From Tethya wilhelma (taxonomy: Eukaryota; Porifera; Demospongiae; Tethyida; Tethyidae), in assembly GCA_964030475.1 (NCBI GenBank), contig CAXIPT010000001.1, forward strand, positions 14,257,769 to 14,321,768: a DNA stretch of 64,000 bases, written 5' to 3'. A program made the translations under genes and the position numbers. A model generated the notes under the pieces. That model ran no database searches and was not told the origin of the DNA. It was given only the letters and a program-made list of their open reading frames with translations. Each line of letters starts with the position of its first letter. The stretch's first letter is position 1. This document shows positions 1 through 12,600 of this stretch, in pieces.

Positions 1-598
1 CTATAAGTATACACACATCAATCACCACACTCCACCATAGAACCTGTTATTCCGGTGGCCCTAACGAAACGATGTTTTGTTGTGTGTCTTGTTTGCCACC
101 CACACTACACCATTGCACCCTGGGACAGAGTGGAAGTATGTCCACCTTTCACCAGTGCAATGTTTGCTTACACATTAATTGTTGAGTACAGTTCATGGCA
201 TCCATGCAGGAGGGGGTGATTTATTGAGTGACAAAAACATCAAAGGGAAATGGTTCACCCACTTGAAAAGTTGCCTTTCAAAGTCCTATAAAACACAGAC
301 TCCCTGTCTTGTCTCTCATCCATGTTAACATCACTTCCCTCCACCCAACCTCCTGCTATTTATGTCATTCTACACACAATTGTGACCTGTTCCCCTGCAT
401 CATATTGTAGGGGGTGTAAATAGTAGGTTGTACTTTGGACCTTTACTTTCATGGTACAGACATGGTGGATGTTGTTGTTTTTTTCATGCAAGCATTGATG
501 TGTAAATTAAGTGAAATCATTGTAAAGTTCAAAAGTTGATTCCCCCAGTCTGGGAGAGGTAGGGAATGAAAATGGTAGCACATATTTGCACTTAGCTG

Positions 599-3500
599 CC
601 TACTGTGCTTGTGATGAAAACAACATTCTTAGTGTCCTACTAATCTTCCAGACAGTGTGTATGTCATGATGAGCCATGCATTTAGTACCTCCAGCCAGCT
701 CTCAAATTCTCTGTGTTGTATGTAGTTCACTGATTGATAGTAGGGAATTTCCCCCAGTCTGATGTCATTTCCTGTAGTTTTGTTGACCTCTGAACCTGAC
801 TACAAAGCAATCTCCTCTATTGTCTGCCATTGTTCAAATTCCTCAAATGACCTCAAATATTGGCCTGGGAAAGTATAGATAGGACAAATTTTATCATCTG
901 CTCCACATGTAATACTGATAAGGAATACATTTTTATTACATTGTTGCATTGGTTAAAAAAGAATTTCTTTTGGCAAAGTATGTAACTAGACTTAGGTGAG
1001 TTACTGCTTCCAGAGCGTTTTTACATAGTATATTTATGCTTGTCTATGTGGGTAAGAGTATGTATGTGTGTGTGTTCCAACTTCCATGGGAAATCGGCTA
1101 GACTTAAATGGACACAAAAATTTTAAAAATGGTCCTACAAGTCTCTTTATCTGTGCGTGCTTCACAAAATTAACTGAAGTTAATTTGTTGTCATAGATTC
1201 CCACACTTGTTTTGTGTTGGGCACAGGAAGTAGGTCAAAGTTCAATTTAGAGGGGGGGACCCTCTGTTATGCATGTGAATGTGTGTGTTCCTGTGTAATT
1301 AAAATGTCTTTCGTTAAAAATTCATTTGTCTGTTGCGCTTAGGCCTCCCACTTTATTGTTGCATCAGATAAATAAAATATGCTGCCCAGGGTTGAGTGGT
1401 TCTCTGTAAACACGAGAAGCCCAAAGAGGTCTGTGATCGAAAAAATCCCATTTTCTTGACAATTTCCTTTTGTTTGGATCGATGAATACATTCATGAGTG
1501 TGATGAATTATCGCTTGACTGATTTGACCTTTGAAAGAATTCACTCAGCACTTATTAATTTTTTTTTTGTCATTGTACGTTTCTAAAGAATATAATTTTA
1601 ACGATACAGCTTTATGTGTGGTCTAGTGTTATTGCAGACACAACTCTATTCAAATCTACTCCACTCCAAACCAGACAAAAAGAGTGAAGCTCACGAGCAC
1701 ACTATTTGTTTATTCAGCCATAGTTTGGTGTAATACAATGAAAGGACGCGATTCCTCTATAGTTACCTGTTAAAATATCATTATGATTGAAGAGTCCCTT
1801 GTTTCTTTGTTGAACGTGAAATCCTAGCCCTTCTGGAACCAGACAAAGGAGTAATCTAATAGCCACCAGACCTAAGTGTGTTATTGGCACTGACTGGATG
1901 CATGCTTGACTGATGGCTATTTGATACAGCATACCTTGCACTAATAGTAGCAGTAAACACACAAAGTGCAATGCATTTATTTAGTATAGTTTTCAGTGAA
2001 AGTTATTGTGATACACATCTTTTGATTGCCATTCCTGTAGTGGCATAGGCTATACAATTAAGATATTTATGTGATGAGTATATGGGCATGGTGTGCAACT
2101 TCACATTTTACATTGTTACTGTTCTTTTAATTTAACTCTTACCCTTGAAGATAGTACCTACTGTGCTTGTGATGAAAACAACATTCTTAGTGTCCTACTA
2201 ATCTTCCAGACAGTGTGTATGTCATGATGAGCCATGCATTTAGTACCTCCAGCCAGCTCTCAAATTCTCTGTGTTGTATGTAGTTCACTGATTGATAGTA
2301 GGGAATTTCCCCCAGTCTGATGTCATTTCCTGTAGTTTTGTTGACCTCTGAACCTGACTACAAAGCAATCTCCTCTATTGTCTGCCATTGTTCAAATTCC
2401 TCAAATGACCTCAAATATTGGCCTGGGAAAGTATAGATAGGACAAATTTTATCATCTGCTCCACATGTAATACTGATAAGGAATACATTTTTATTACATT
2501 GTTGCATTGGTTAAAAAAGAATTTCTTTTGGCAAAGTATGTAACTAGACTTAGGTGAGTTACTGCTTCCAGAGCGTTTTTACATAGTATATTTATGCTTG
2601 TCTATGTGGGTAAGAGTATGTATGTGTGTGTGTTCCAACTTCCATGGGAAATCGGCTAGACTTAAATGGACACAAAAATTTTAAAAATGGTCCTACAAGT
2701 CTCTTTATCTGTGCGTGCTTCACAAAATTAACTGAAGTTAATTTGTTGTCATAGATTCCCACACTTGTTTTGTGTTGGGCACAGGAAGTAGGTCAAAGTT
2801 CAATTTAGAGGGGGGGACCCTCTGTTATGCATGTGAATGTGTGTGTTCCTGTGTAATTAAAATGTCTTTCGTTAAAAATTCATTTGTCTGTTGCGCTTAG
2901 GCCTCCCACTTTATTGTTGCATCAGATAAATAAAATATGCTGCCCAGGGTTGAGTGGTTCTCTGTAAACACGAGAAGCCCAAAGAGGTCTGTGATCGAAA
3001 AAATCCCATTTTCTTGACAATTTCCTTTTGTTTGGATCGATGAATACATTCATGAGTGTGATGAATTATCGCTTGACTGATTTGACCTTTGAAAGAATTC
3101 ACTCAGCACTTATTAATTTTTTTTTTGTCATTGTACGTTTCTAAAGAATATAATTTTAACGATACAGCTTTATGTGTGGTCTAGTGTTATTGCAGACACA
3201 ACTCTATTCAAATCTACTCCACTCCAAACCAGACAAAAAGAGTGAAGCTCACGAGCACACTATTTGTTTATTCAGCCATAGTTTGGTGTAATACAATGAA
3301 AGGACGCGATTCCTCTATAGTTACCTGTTAAAATATCATTATGATTGAAGAGTCCCTTGTTTCTTTGTTGAACGTGAAATCCTAGCCCTTCTGGAACCAG
3401 ACAAAGGAGTAATCTAATAGCCACCAGACCTAAGTGTGTTATTGGCACTGACTGGATGCATGCTTGACTGATGGCTATTTGATACAGCATACCTTGCACT

Positions 3501-3706
3501 AATAGTAGCAGTAAACACACAAAGTGCAATGCATTTATTTAGTATAGTTTTCAGTGAAAGTTATTGTGATACACATCTTTTGATTGCCATTCCTGTAGTG
3601 GCATAGGCTATACAATTAAGATATTTATGTGATGAGTATATGGGCATGGTGTGCAACTTCACATTTTACATTGTTACTGTTCTTTTAATTTAACTCTTAC
3701 CCTTGA

Positions 3707-3713
<7 letters not shown>
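599..3713. repeat. Head-to-tail tandem duplication, unit 1558 bp, copies look identical
   Basis: Copy 1 is about 599-2155 and copy 2 about 2157-3713, directly adjacent with no spacer. Reading both copies side by side I found no difference, and the same small open frames recur at a constant offset of 1558. The right end meets a GA microsatellite. No gene content is recognisable. Perfect identity over non-coding DNA means either a very recent duplication or an assembly duplication. Confidence 0.9.

Positions 3714-3761
<48 letters not shown>
3714..3761. repeat. (GA)n microsatellite
   Basis: Uninterrupted GA dinucleotide run at the right end of the 1558-bp tandem duplication. It creates artificial S/L- and R/E-rich open frames on both strands. 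Confidence 0.97.
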
Positions 3762-3764
<3 letters not shown>

Positions 3765-5080
3765 TCAAATTTTTGCATTTCACAAAGTGATGACCATGCA
3801 ATGCTTGTCACAATTCTTCCCCTACAAGTGCTATTTATGAGGTTGATCCTTTGAGTGTGGTTCTTATCAGTTCCAGTCACTCTAGCACACTTCAGCAAGT
3901 TCCCACCAGCCTTCAAAACCACACCAGACACACACTTCCACTGCCTGCAGGGGTTGCATTTTGAGCATGCCCTATGAACTTGTCAAAACATGTTACTGCT
4001 TTCTTTTGAGTGGTGCTCACATGGCAACCCCTTTTGTCTCTTGGTGTCACTTTTTACTCTATTTCTGTTCCTTTTGTTGTGGTCAGTGGATAATGGGTTC
4101 TTGTGGAGAAGGAAGTGTGTCACCAGCTGGAAGAGTGATTGTGTGTAATTGTGTAGCAACCAGCATTGCATGTCTATAGTAAAGAAGAGCTCCTCCCTTG
4201 GCAACACTGTAGGTTGGTAGGTAGTATAGGTAGTATAGGTAGTTTGGTGTGACAGGTGGCTTTTGTTGGTGACCGAGAGCGCAGGGACTAAAGGAACTTT
4301 CTTGACCAGAGAAAATTGCGTCTCTATTGTCTTCAAAGAGATGAAGGTGGGAAGAAACTGTATAAATTTGCCGTTCTTTGTGTGTATTCTCAATAATCAT
4401 TATTAGTGACCATTGCTGTGCTGTACATGATGTCCTCCAACTTGTGTACGTGCGTGCGTGATATGAGCGATGAGTTAGTGGTGCTTTAAAAACAGCAACA
4501 CGGCAAAACACTGCTTGTTTTGTTTGAAGTCAGCATAGGAGTTCTTTCACAGGGAAACCACTACTGTTTTGGTGTGATTCTTTCTCTCAAAGGAATTATA
4601 AAGCATGTTGTGTGATGGCTTTGTTGGGTATGGCTTGTATTGACTTTACTTTTTAAATTTGTTATTAAATTTTATTTATTTATTTATGTTTCAGTACTTT
4701 CTTCCCTTATGAAATTGTCATTCTTGGCCAGTGCTGTAAACGTGCTTCAATTTTTACATTATGTGGTATTATAACAATAAAACACTTGTAGTAAATGCAC
4801 ACAGACTCAACATCATCACGGCGTTGCTAGGCAATCAATAGCACCAAAGCATAGTTTTGTGAAAATAAAAGTTTGTGCTTCGTCTTTCACTCGCCTAAAA
4901 TTTCACAGCTAGGACATTGTTTGTACTGGTGTAATTAGCTGCTAGGTAACAAAGTCTTAACGTAGCAACCCCCTAGTTTTGCAATCTAGATTAAATTTTT
5001 GCAATTATCACAAAAGTGGTGATCAAACTTGAATTAAAGCAGCTTGATTATCTGATTAGCTAGTAAGATATTGTTCCTAG

Positions 5081-5225
5081 GTGTGGAATGGAGGGCCTAC
5101 CTCCCTCAATGATGATAGTGGCTCCCATGGTTACTGAACACACACCAGAACTATCTATCTATCTATCTATCCCAGAGAGGGGTGGGGTCTTAGTTCCTTA
5201 CAGACAGAGCATGGTCAGTGATGAG
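5081..5225 (+). CDS. Possible upstream coding exon of the TALPID3-like gene
   Basis: An open frame runs from a plausible acceptor (ttcctag at 5074-5080) to a strong donor (GAG followed by GTAAGT at 5226). It ends in phase 0, which is the phase required by the next confident exon at 7895. The peptide contains MEGLPPSMMIVAPM and later GGVLVPYRQSM. It loosely resembles the LEGHLIPMA-type segment that precedes the proline-rich region in vertebrate TALPID3. A TATC tetranucleotide run lies inside the frame. The similarity is weak, so this may be a chance open frame; transcript evidence would settle it. Confidence 0.3.
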
Positions 5226-7894
5226 GTAAGTTGTCTAGTTGTGGAGAGGCCAACTAGCCAAGAGTGGTTAAGTGGGCTACCCTACAGATTCTTTGGTTGC
5301 TATAGTGACACTTAGTGGTTTTGTTGTGATACATACCTCACACTCAGTGGTGTATATACATTGTACCTGTGTGGTGTTTGAGAACTGTGACCTCATCTTT
5401 TGTGTAGTGTATATGTGCTGTTACTTAACTAAAGCCTTACTCCAACCTGAACTAAACTATTGGGGAGAAAAATGTGGATTATTTCTGAACTCATAACCCA
5501 CTTTGAAAGGCTGATGTTTAATTTGCTTAACTCTCAACCAAACCATGAAGTCAATATTACCACTGATAACCTTGGGACAAACAAACCTGCGAAACAATGG
5601 TCAAGGGACATGTATAGTTGCTATGGAAAAAAGAAATCAATGTCTAGCAATTCGGACTTGCCCCTTAGAAGTCAAACTGTCTCCAATAGTTGGTCAGATC
5701 ACATGCTTGGCTCCTGCAAGCACGTCATCACCACATCTATACTATCACCATCGCTTCTATAGAATTATTACCCACAAGTCATAGTTACGCTAACATGACC
5801 TAATCTTTGTACTTTTAAAATATTTTGGGGGAGGACGGGAATAGAATGAGATTAATTTAAGAGTTTTTGGGTCGAAAACGAACTAACTGTGGGAAAGCCA
5901 GAGGGAGAGACTCTGGGAGGAATGGGACATATTGATATTCTCTCCCAACCCATGATAAGGTGTCTTCGTTTCAATACATTGAAACTGGCCTATATAAACT
6001 GTTAAAGTTGAGATTGTGGTATTGTATGCTATTGCCCATCGATATGGGATCAATATAAACACACCACACTTTAATGTAAGACCAGAGATAATCTACATAT
6101 AGTTATACACTCGGTCAAATTACCAAAAGAACAAAATTAATTGCGTGTCAAATTTCCAAAAACGAAAGTTTTTGTTTACAATGGACTCAATATACATGTG
6201 TACTCATGAGGTTTGCTTCAGAGCGATTTGGTCGGTGGATCATTACTTGCTTGTGTACTCTAGCGGAGAAGACAACACGTCTGTTTATTGTTTAGTCGGC
6301 CATAGTATACAATAACTGGAGAAGACTCCCCGGGCCTTTCCCTATCCAATTTTCCAGTGCATGTTTGTACTCCTCGGACAAAGTGAAAGTGTGTACTGTA
6401 TATGGCAGCCTAGCTCATACACATTGTGGTCTGTATGGAATTGGTAGTAGTTTGTTGTGAGTATGTAATATGTAATATGTATATAGAGACATCTTGTCTG
6501 TTGGCGGGTTTTTTTTTTGTTTGTTTTTGTTTTTTTTTTAATAATTTATGATGAGTATGTCATAAAATTGTCTGTGGTCGACCACATTCTATAGTATTGA
6601 GACTAGTCATTCATCTGTCCTGTAGGTCAAATTAAGTGAGACCTTGGATTGCTTTCGGTTGTTTTGACACTGGGTCACAGGCACATGTGTCTTATAATTA
6701 TACGACTTAGGGTAGCACTCAGACACTCAGACAATCAGCTAGGTTTGTTTGTTTAGAATTTTTGTTTCGGTGATCAGTCTGAGAGGGTGAAAGGCTGGGT
6801 TTGGTGTCAGATGGTTCAGTGGAGAGTGTAACTATTTACTCTCTTTGTTGTCAAGAATGTATGAATAAACCATGAATATACTTTGTATGCTAGCGTTACA
6901 TATTCATTAGTGGTGGGAATCGAAGTGTTGTTAGTGACGGTGTATGATGCTACTATTGGGAAATTATCTTCCGCATTCTACGCCAATATATCCTATTTCA
7001 CTCTACCTATAGTTGTATTGTATGATATCATGTGAGCGCGTGCTGGTGGATTTAAAGGCTTCCTTGGTTTAATTTTTGGAAAATGGAGGAATCTGAACCC
7101 ACCTACACAAAATGCACTTTAGCTGTTCTAATTTCCTGTACTTAGAGGCAAAAAAAAACTGTCAGTTAAGATTCCACCACCCACCTAAAGTTAGCTCCAA
7201 CTGTTGCATGGATTCTAATAATTAAGGAACTCTGATGGTTAATAATTGTTTTTTTTAGTTGATTCAGACGTCTGTTTGACGTACATGGTCACTGACAGGG
7301 AGAGGAAGCTATTAGTGCTGCCACCTACTTCTGAGAATTGATTCAAATGCTCTATTTGCTCTGGGATAATGATGATCACATTTCCATTTTGAGTGTAGAG
7401 CTCTACCATTGTGTGAAATGAAATGATGTATCCCAGTTATTCTACTTCCTTGTGTATACTGGCTAAAAACCTTTTTAATTTTCCCAATAACTTACACTCT
7501 GTACTCTTCCTTGTTACAATTACATGTCTGCCCATTTGGATAAAAAAAAGCTAGGAAAAATTGTACAAAGAGAATGGAATTTAGTAAGAATTGTATTTTC
7601 TGTAGCATTGCAAGTTCCAGATGATTGTGTCTTTGCCAGTTTACCTGGAAGAACCTTCCAGCTGAAGGTAGAGCTTGGCTTCTGTCCTTTTGGTTGCCTA
7701 CTGTTGACTGTGGCTCTCGCTACTAGCCTAGCACCTTTCAAGTCACATCCTGTAGACTAATAGAAGAGGAAATTGAGACCATGTGTTGTTGATTGAGTTT
7801 TCAGCTCTTCCTCTTCTGTATTTACTGATATTTATTGCTAAAATTGTATTATTGTGCTCCATAATTAATTCTCCATTTTTATGCACAACTTTAG

Positions 7895-9645
7895 GTAAGC
7901 CCAAAGCACCAACGTACACCTCTGAAAAAGTCAGGAGCAAGTAAACTAGTCAATCCAATCGATGGAAAGAAACATCAACTGAAAAAATTGCCACGTCTTC
8001 AGCAACCCAGTCAGAGACCAAGTGGGATCCACAACATTCCTTATGTGGCAGCTGTACACCCCAAGGCAAAAACCACTCATCACTTGCTTAACAAAGGACA
8101 ACCAATGTCACACTACCACCATCCTCCAGTTCACCAAGAACATGTCAGCGTTGTACCACATGCACCATCCAATGCACACCACCCACTGCCACAACCATTG
8201 TCATCATCATCACTGCCTGAAAGCTTCAACCGGCAACCTCACTCATCGGCACCACTCACTTCAAGAGACCACCCCTCAATCCCCCCATCTCATCATGGGC
8301 AAATTGGAGGATCCTACCCATCATTAGTGCATGCCCATCAGAATAATACATTTCCTCCTACAATGGCCATTCCCCTTGGTGCTCCCTGCATCAGGCCTTC
8401 TCCTCTCGGTATCCAGACTGACCTTCCACCAGGAGGGACTGGGACACAACCCCCACTAGTCTTGTCACTAGCATCGCCACAGTCATTGAAACCCGACCCC
8501 AGTCTACCTGTGGCAACTGCTGATGTGTGTCTACAGACCAGTGACCATCTGATGAGTCCCAGGAGAGGTAGGAGTCACAGTGATAGTCCTCCTGGCCCTC
8601 AAGGCTCGGTGCTTTCACCGTCACCAGAGGAAATGACTCAAGAAAATGAAGGAAGTGGGAGTTTGGAGATGGTGAGTGTTGAGGTAGTGATGGAGTGTGT
8701 GGTTGTTTGTTCACCTGCCTGAGACAGCTGTCAGTATCCTTTAGGTGGGCTTACAGTACTTTTCCTTTGCCTTTCCACCTTATTGTGTGCATGTATGTGA
8801 ATACCACTAACTCCAACTTTAGTGGTGATTGTCACTTACATTTCCACTTTTCCTTCCCCAGAAATGGCAGCTAGTTATGTGTGATATCATTGTGGTGTTT
8901 GGGTGTGTGTACTTGTGCCTTCCTGCTCTATCAGCATGCATGGAATAGCAAGCAAGAGACTTTTGTTTGCGCTGCTCTGTAATTTCCAGGATATGTTAAT
9001 GATCGCCTTTCACATGGCCTTATTGATGGAAATGAGAAAATGCAGATGTCATTGTTGACAGGATGTTGTGAATGTGCCCAATTAAGGCTATAATAGTCCA
9101 ATATTTAATAGGTTTGTTGTTCTCAGCTATTTTTTTTCTAAAATTTTCCCTTCTAGCAGCAGATAATTATTGTACGGTACCTTTTGATGATTTGGTAGTA
9201 CCCGTATTGAAACTGGTCCTTTCATTTGTATGTATTTTAATGCCTCATTTTCTTTTACTTTATTCATTAACACTATTCGCTATGTTTGTGTGCATATGTA
9301 TATAGGTATGTGTAGTTTAACAATCTTGTGCAAAAAGGATTACCCAGGTGTCAAAATGTGCTACAGACAAAAGCATTAATTTTTATTTGCACCTCAAAAA
9401 CAAAGCCTTGTTTCAAAACGTGTTGTTAACACATGACCTTATATGTCACACACACCTGTTTGCAATGATGTATTCAGCACATTATTTGGTTGAGGATATT
9501 TATTGCACAGTAGCTGATATGTTGTACACCTATGCCAGTACTATTATACTGCATAGCTAGTCTTGCAAACCACCCATCTCCTTCATTCTGGACCACCAGA
9601 AGACGCTATAAGGTGTGAGTCCTTCACAAGAGAGGCTTGATATTT

Positions 9646-9693
<48 letters not shown>

Positions 9694-12600
9694 CCCTTCT
9701 TCCCCTACTTAAATATGTTGGCAATTTCTCATCTATGTAGCTATACAGTGTGGAAGGAGGCCCAGGCATGGTTAGAATAAGTTTCAATTGAGTTCACTAT
9801 CCTATAGATCTGCGAAATGACGAGGCACCATGGTATTGTGATATTGTCAGAGTGGAGGATGTTTACGTTGGGTGGAGGAGGGGGCACTTATACAACCTCC
9901 CCCTCTAATTAACTAATTAAAGTGATGTTCACAGTTTTGAAGCTTTTGAGTAAAGGGGTAGACAAATTATTGCTTCTGTTTGCCAGACATTTTTTTTTTG
10001 CGAATGCCCTACAATGCAAAGTGGCTTTTGTGAGCATGCTCGTTGCTAGGTGTGATACTTCCTCCCTCTGCGAGGGAGAGCCACATCAAAACCAACGGAG
10101 TGTGGTAGCCACTTTTTGTTCTTTTGGTGCTTGAGTGGAATATTTCATGGTTTGTGTAAATAACTCTCAACAAAACAAGTCCTTTATTCAGTGGTATGTA
10201 AACACATGTTGTAATGCTTTTCATTAATAAAAGAAACTATTCAATTGTAAGTGGTGCAAGAATCTGGATATCTGCCAAGCTATCAATCAACCAATAACAA
10301 AAAAACTAACAAGATCTTTTACACACACCACGATCGAGCTTCCACGTCTTATTATTTCAAACAATGCTTCCCACTCAGCGCTCTCATTACTCATTGCACA
10401 CTCTGGAATGCTTTGTCTCTCATCTTCTAATTTGCGTCAATTTCTTTCCCTCTTTCAAAGTGTTTGTTCGTAAAAATTTTCCCATGAATACGATAGGAGT
10501 AATTGTTTTTGAATTGTTTGTGTATGATGTTGAATATTATGACTTGAATACCCTCACATGCAAACACAGAGTGGGCGTATGTGGTAGATAGGTACTAACC
10601 CAGCATCGTATAGTTTGCCGGTCGGGTTTTATTTCTAGCCACATGTGCTGTTGACTCTTTGTGTTTAGGGTCAGCCGGGACCTTGATTGATTAACATCAG
10701 AGTAAATATTGTGCCTTATTGGGTAGTGTTAATATTGAATGTGAACAGGAACTAATAGTGCACTGACTGTGTTTACATGCACTCCCCGATTTCATCATGC
10801 ATTACCCAATTCAGTCTCCATGGAAACAACAGCATACTACCTGGTGCCATGCCCAGTTAGATGCAATGAATGCTTACAAGTGGCCACGATAGTCCCTTCT
10901 CTGTGGCTATTGCTGCAAACATTAGTGCTTCTGTAGATCCATTGGAAAGAACCTGAGGCATTTACTATCAGTAGGGAGATCTTCCCTGCCTCAGCACCAT
11001 GGTTGGAATAGTACAATGGAAGGACTTTCCCCCACTGCATGTTCAGTTCTACATGCACATATGGATGCAGCTCTTCCGGTTTTACGTTGATTTGGTACTC
11101 CAGCTGGCCTGTGGTTCTAGTGATCTCACATTGTTCTCTTCCGACCTGTGTCTTATTGTTTGTTTTCACTGGCCACAGAAGCACTCTTTGATGCTGCCTA
11201 CCTACGTGCGGTTTTTCGAGAGTATGACCACTTTCTCTTGTTATTGATGTGACATTTTCAACCATGCTTGCAACCACCGTGTACCGAGTAGTACGGATGG
11301 TTCTTTTTTTGTTCTTCTACATCTGATCTAGTGTGTGCAGATGTGTAGTATTGTGTGTACCAAATTCAATTGAGTTCACTATCCTATAGATCTGCGAAAT
11401 GACGAGGCACCATGGTATTGTGATATTGTCAGAGTGGAGGATGTTTACGTTGGGTGGAGGAGGGGGCACTTATACAACCTCCCCCTCTAATTAACTAATT
11501 AAAGTGATGTTCACAGTTTTGAAGCTTTTGAGTAAAGGGGTAGACAAATTATTGCTTCTGTTTGCCAGACATTTTTTTTTTGCGAATGCCCTACAATGCA
11601 AAGTGGCTTTTGTGAGCATGCTCGTTGCTAGGTGTGATACTTCCTCCCTCTGCGAGGGAGAGCCACATCAAAACCAACGGAGTGTGGTAGCCACTTTTTG
11701 TTCTTTTGGTGCTTGAGTGGAATATTTCATGGTTTGTGTAAATAACTCTCAACAAAACAAGTCCTTTATTCAGTGGTATGTAAACACATGTTGTAATGCT
11801 TTTCATTAATAAAAGAAACTATTCAATTGTAAGTGGTGCAAGAATCTGGATATCTGCCAAGCTATCAATCAACCAATAACAAAAAAACTAACAAGATCTT
11901 TTACACACACCACGATCGAGCTTCCACGTCTTATTATTTCAAACAATGCTTCCCACTCAGCGCTCTCATTACTCATTGCACACTCTGGAATGCTTTGTCT
12001 CTCATCTTCTAATTTGCGTCAATTTCTTTCCCTCTTTCAAAGTGTTTGTTCGTAAAAATTTTCCCATGAATACGATAGGAGTAATTGTTTTTGAATTGTT
12101 TGTGTATGATGTTGAATATTATGACTTGAATACCCTCACATGCAAACACAGAGTGGGCGTATGTGGTAGATAGGTACTAACCCAGCATCGTATAGTTTGC
12201 CGGTCGGGTTTTATTTCTAGCCACATGTGCTGTTGACTCTTTGTGTTTAGGGTCAGCCGGGACCTTGATTGATTAACATCAGAGTAAATATTGTGCCTTA
12301 TTGGGTAGTGTTAATATTGAATGTGAACAGGAACTAATAGTGCACTGACTGTGTTTACATGCACTCCCCGATTTCATCATGCATTACCCAATTCAGTCTC
12401 CATGGAAACAACAGCATACTACCTGGTGCCATGCCCAGTTAGATGCAATGAATGCTTACAAGTGGCCACGATAGTCCCTTCTCTGTGGCTATTGCTGCAA
12501 ACATTAGTGCTTCTGTAGATCCATTGGAAAGAACCTGAGGCATTTACTATCAGTAGGGAGATCTTCCCTGCCTCAGCACCATGGTTGGAATAGTACAATG

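Larger units (their letters stand above)
1..7894. other. Upstream/intronic sequence of the TALPID3-like gene, no confident exon
   Basis: About 7.9 kb with no exon I can defend, apart from the possible exon near 5.1 kb listed separately. The open frames here are short, occur on both strands and lack family resemblance. It holds a 1.56-kb exact tandem duplication, a GA microsatellite and several T-rich runs. Because the TALPID3-like gene is missing its N-terminal part at 7895, this stretch is probably intron plus unrecognised 5' exons, with the true start here or left of the window. Confidence 0.5.

Noticed and set aside
3651..3931. Open frames with RERE or SLSL runs
   Set aside because: Translations of the GA microsatellite on both strands.
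3961..4511. Overlapping open frames of 72-142 codons on both strands
   Set aside because: No motif, no consistent splice sites, and mutually overlapping frames indicate chance.
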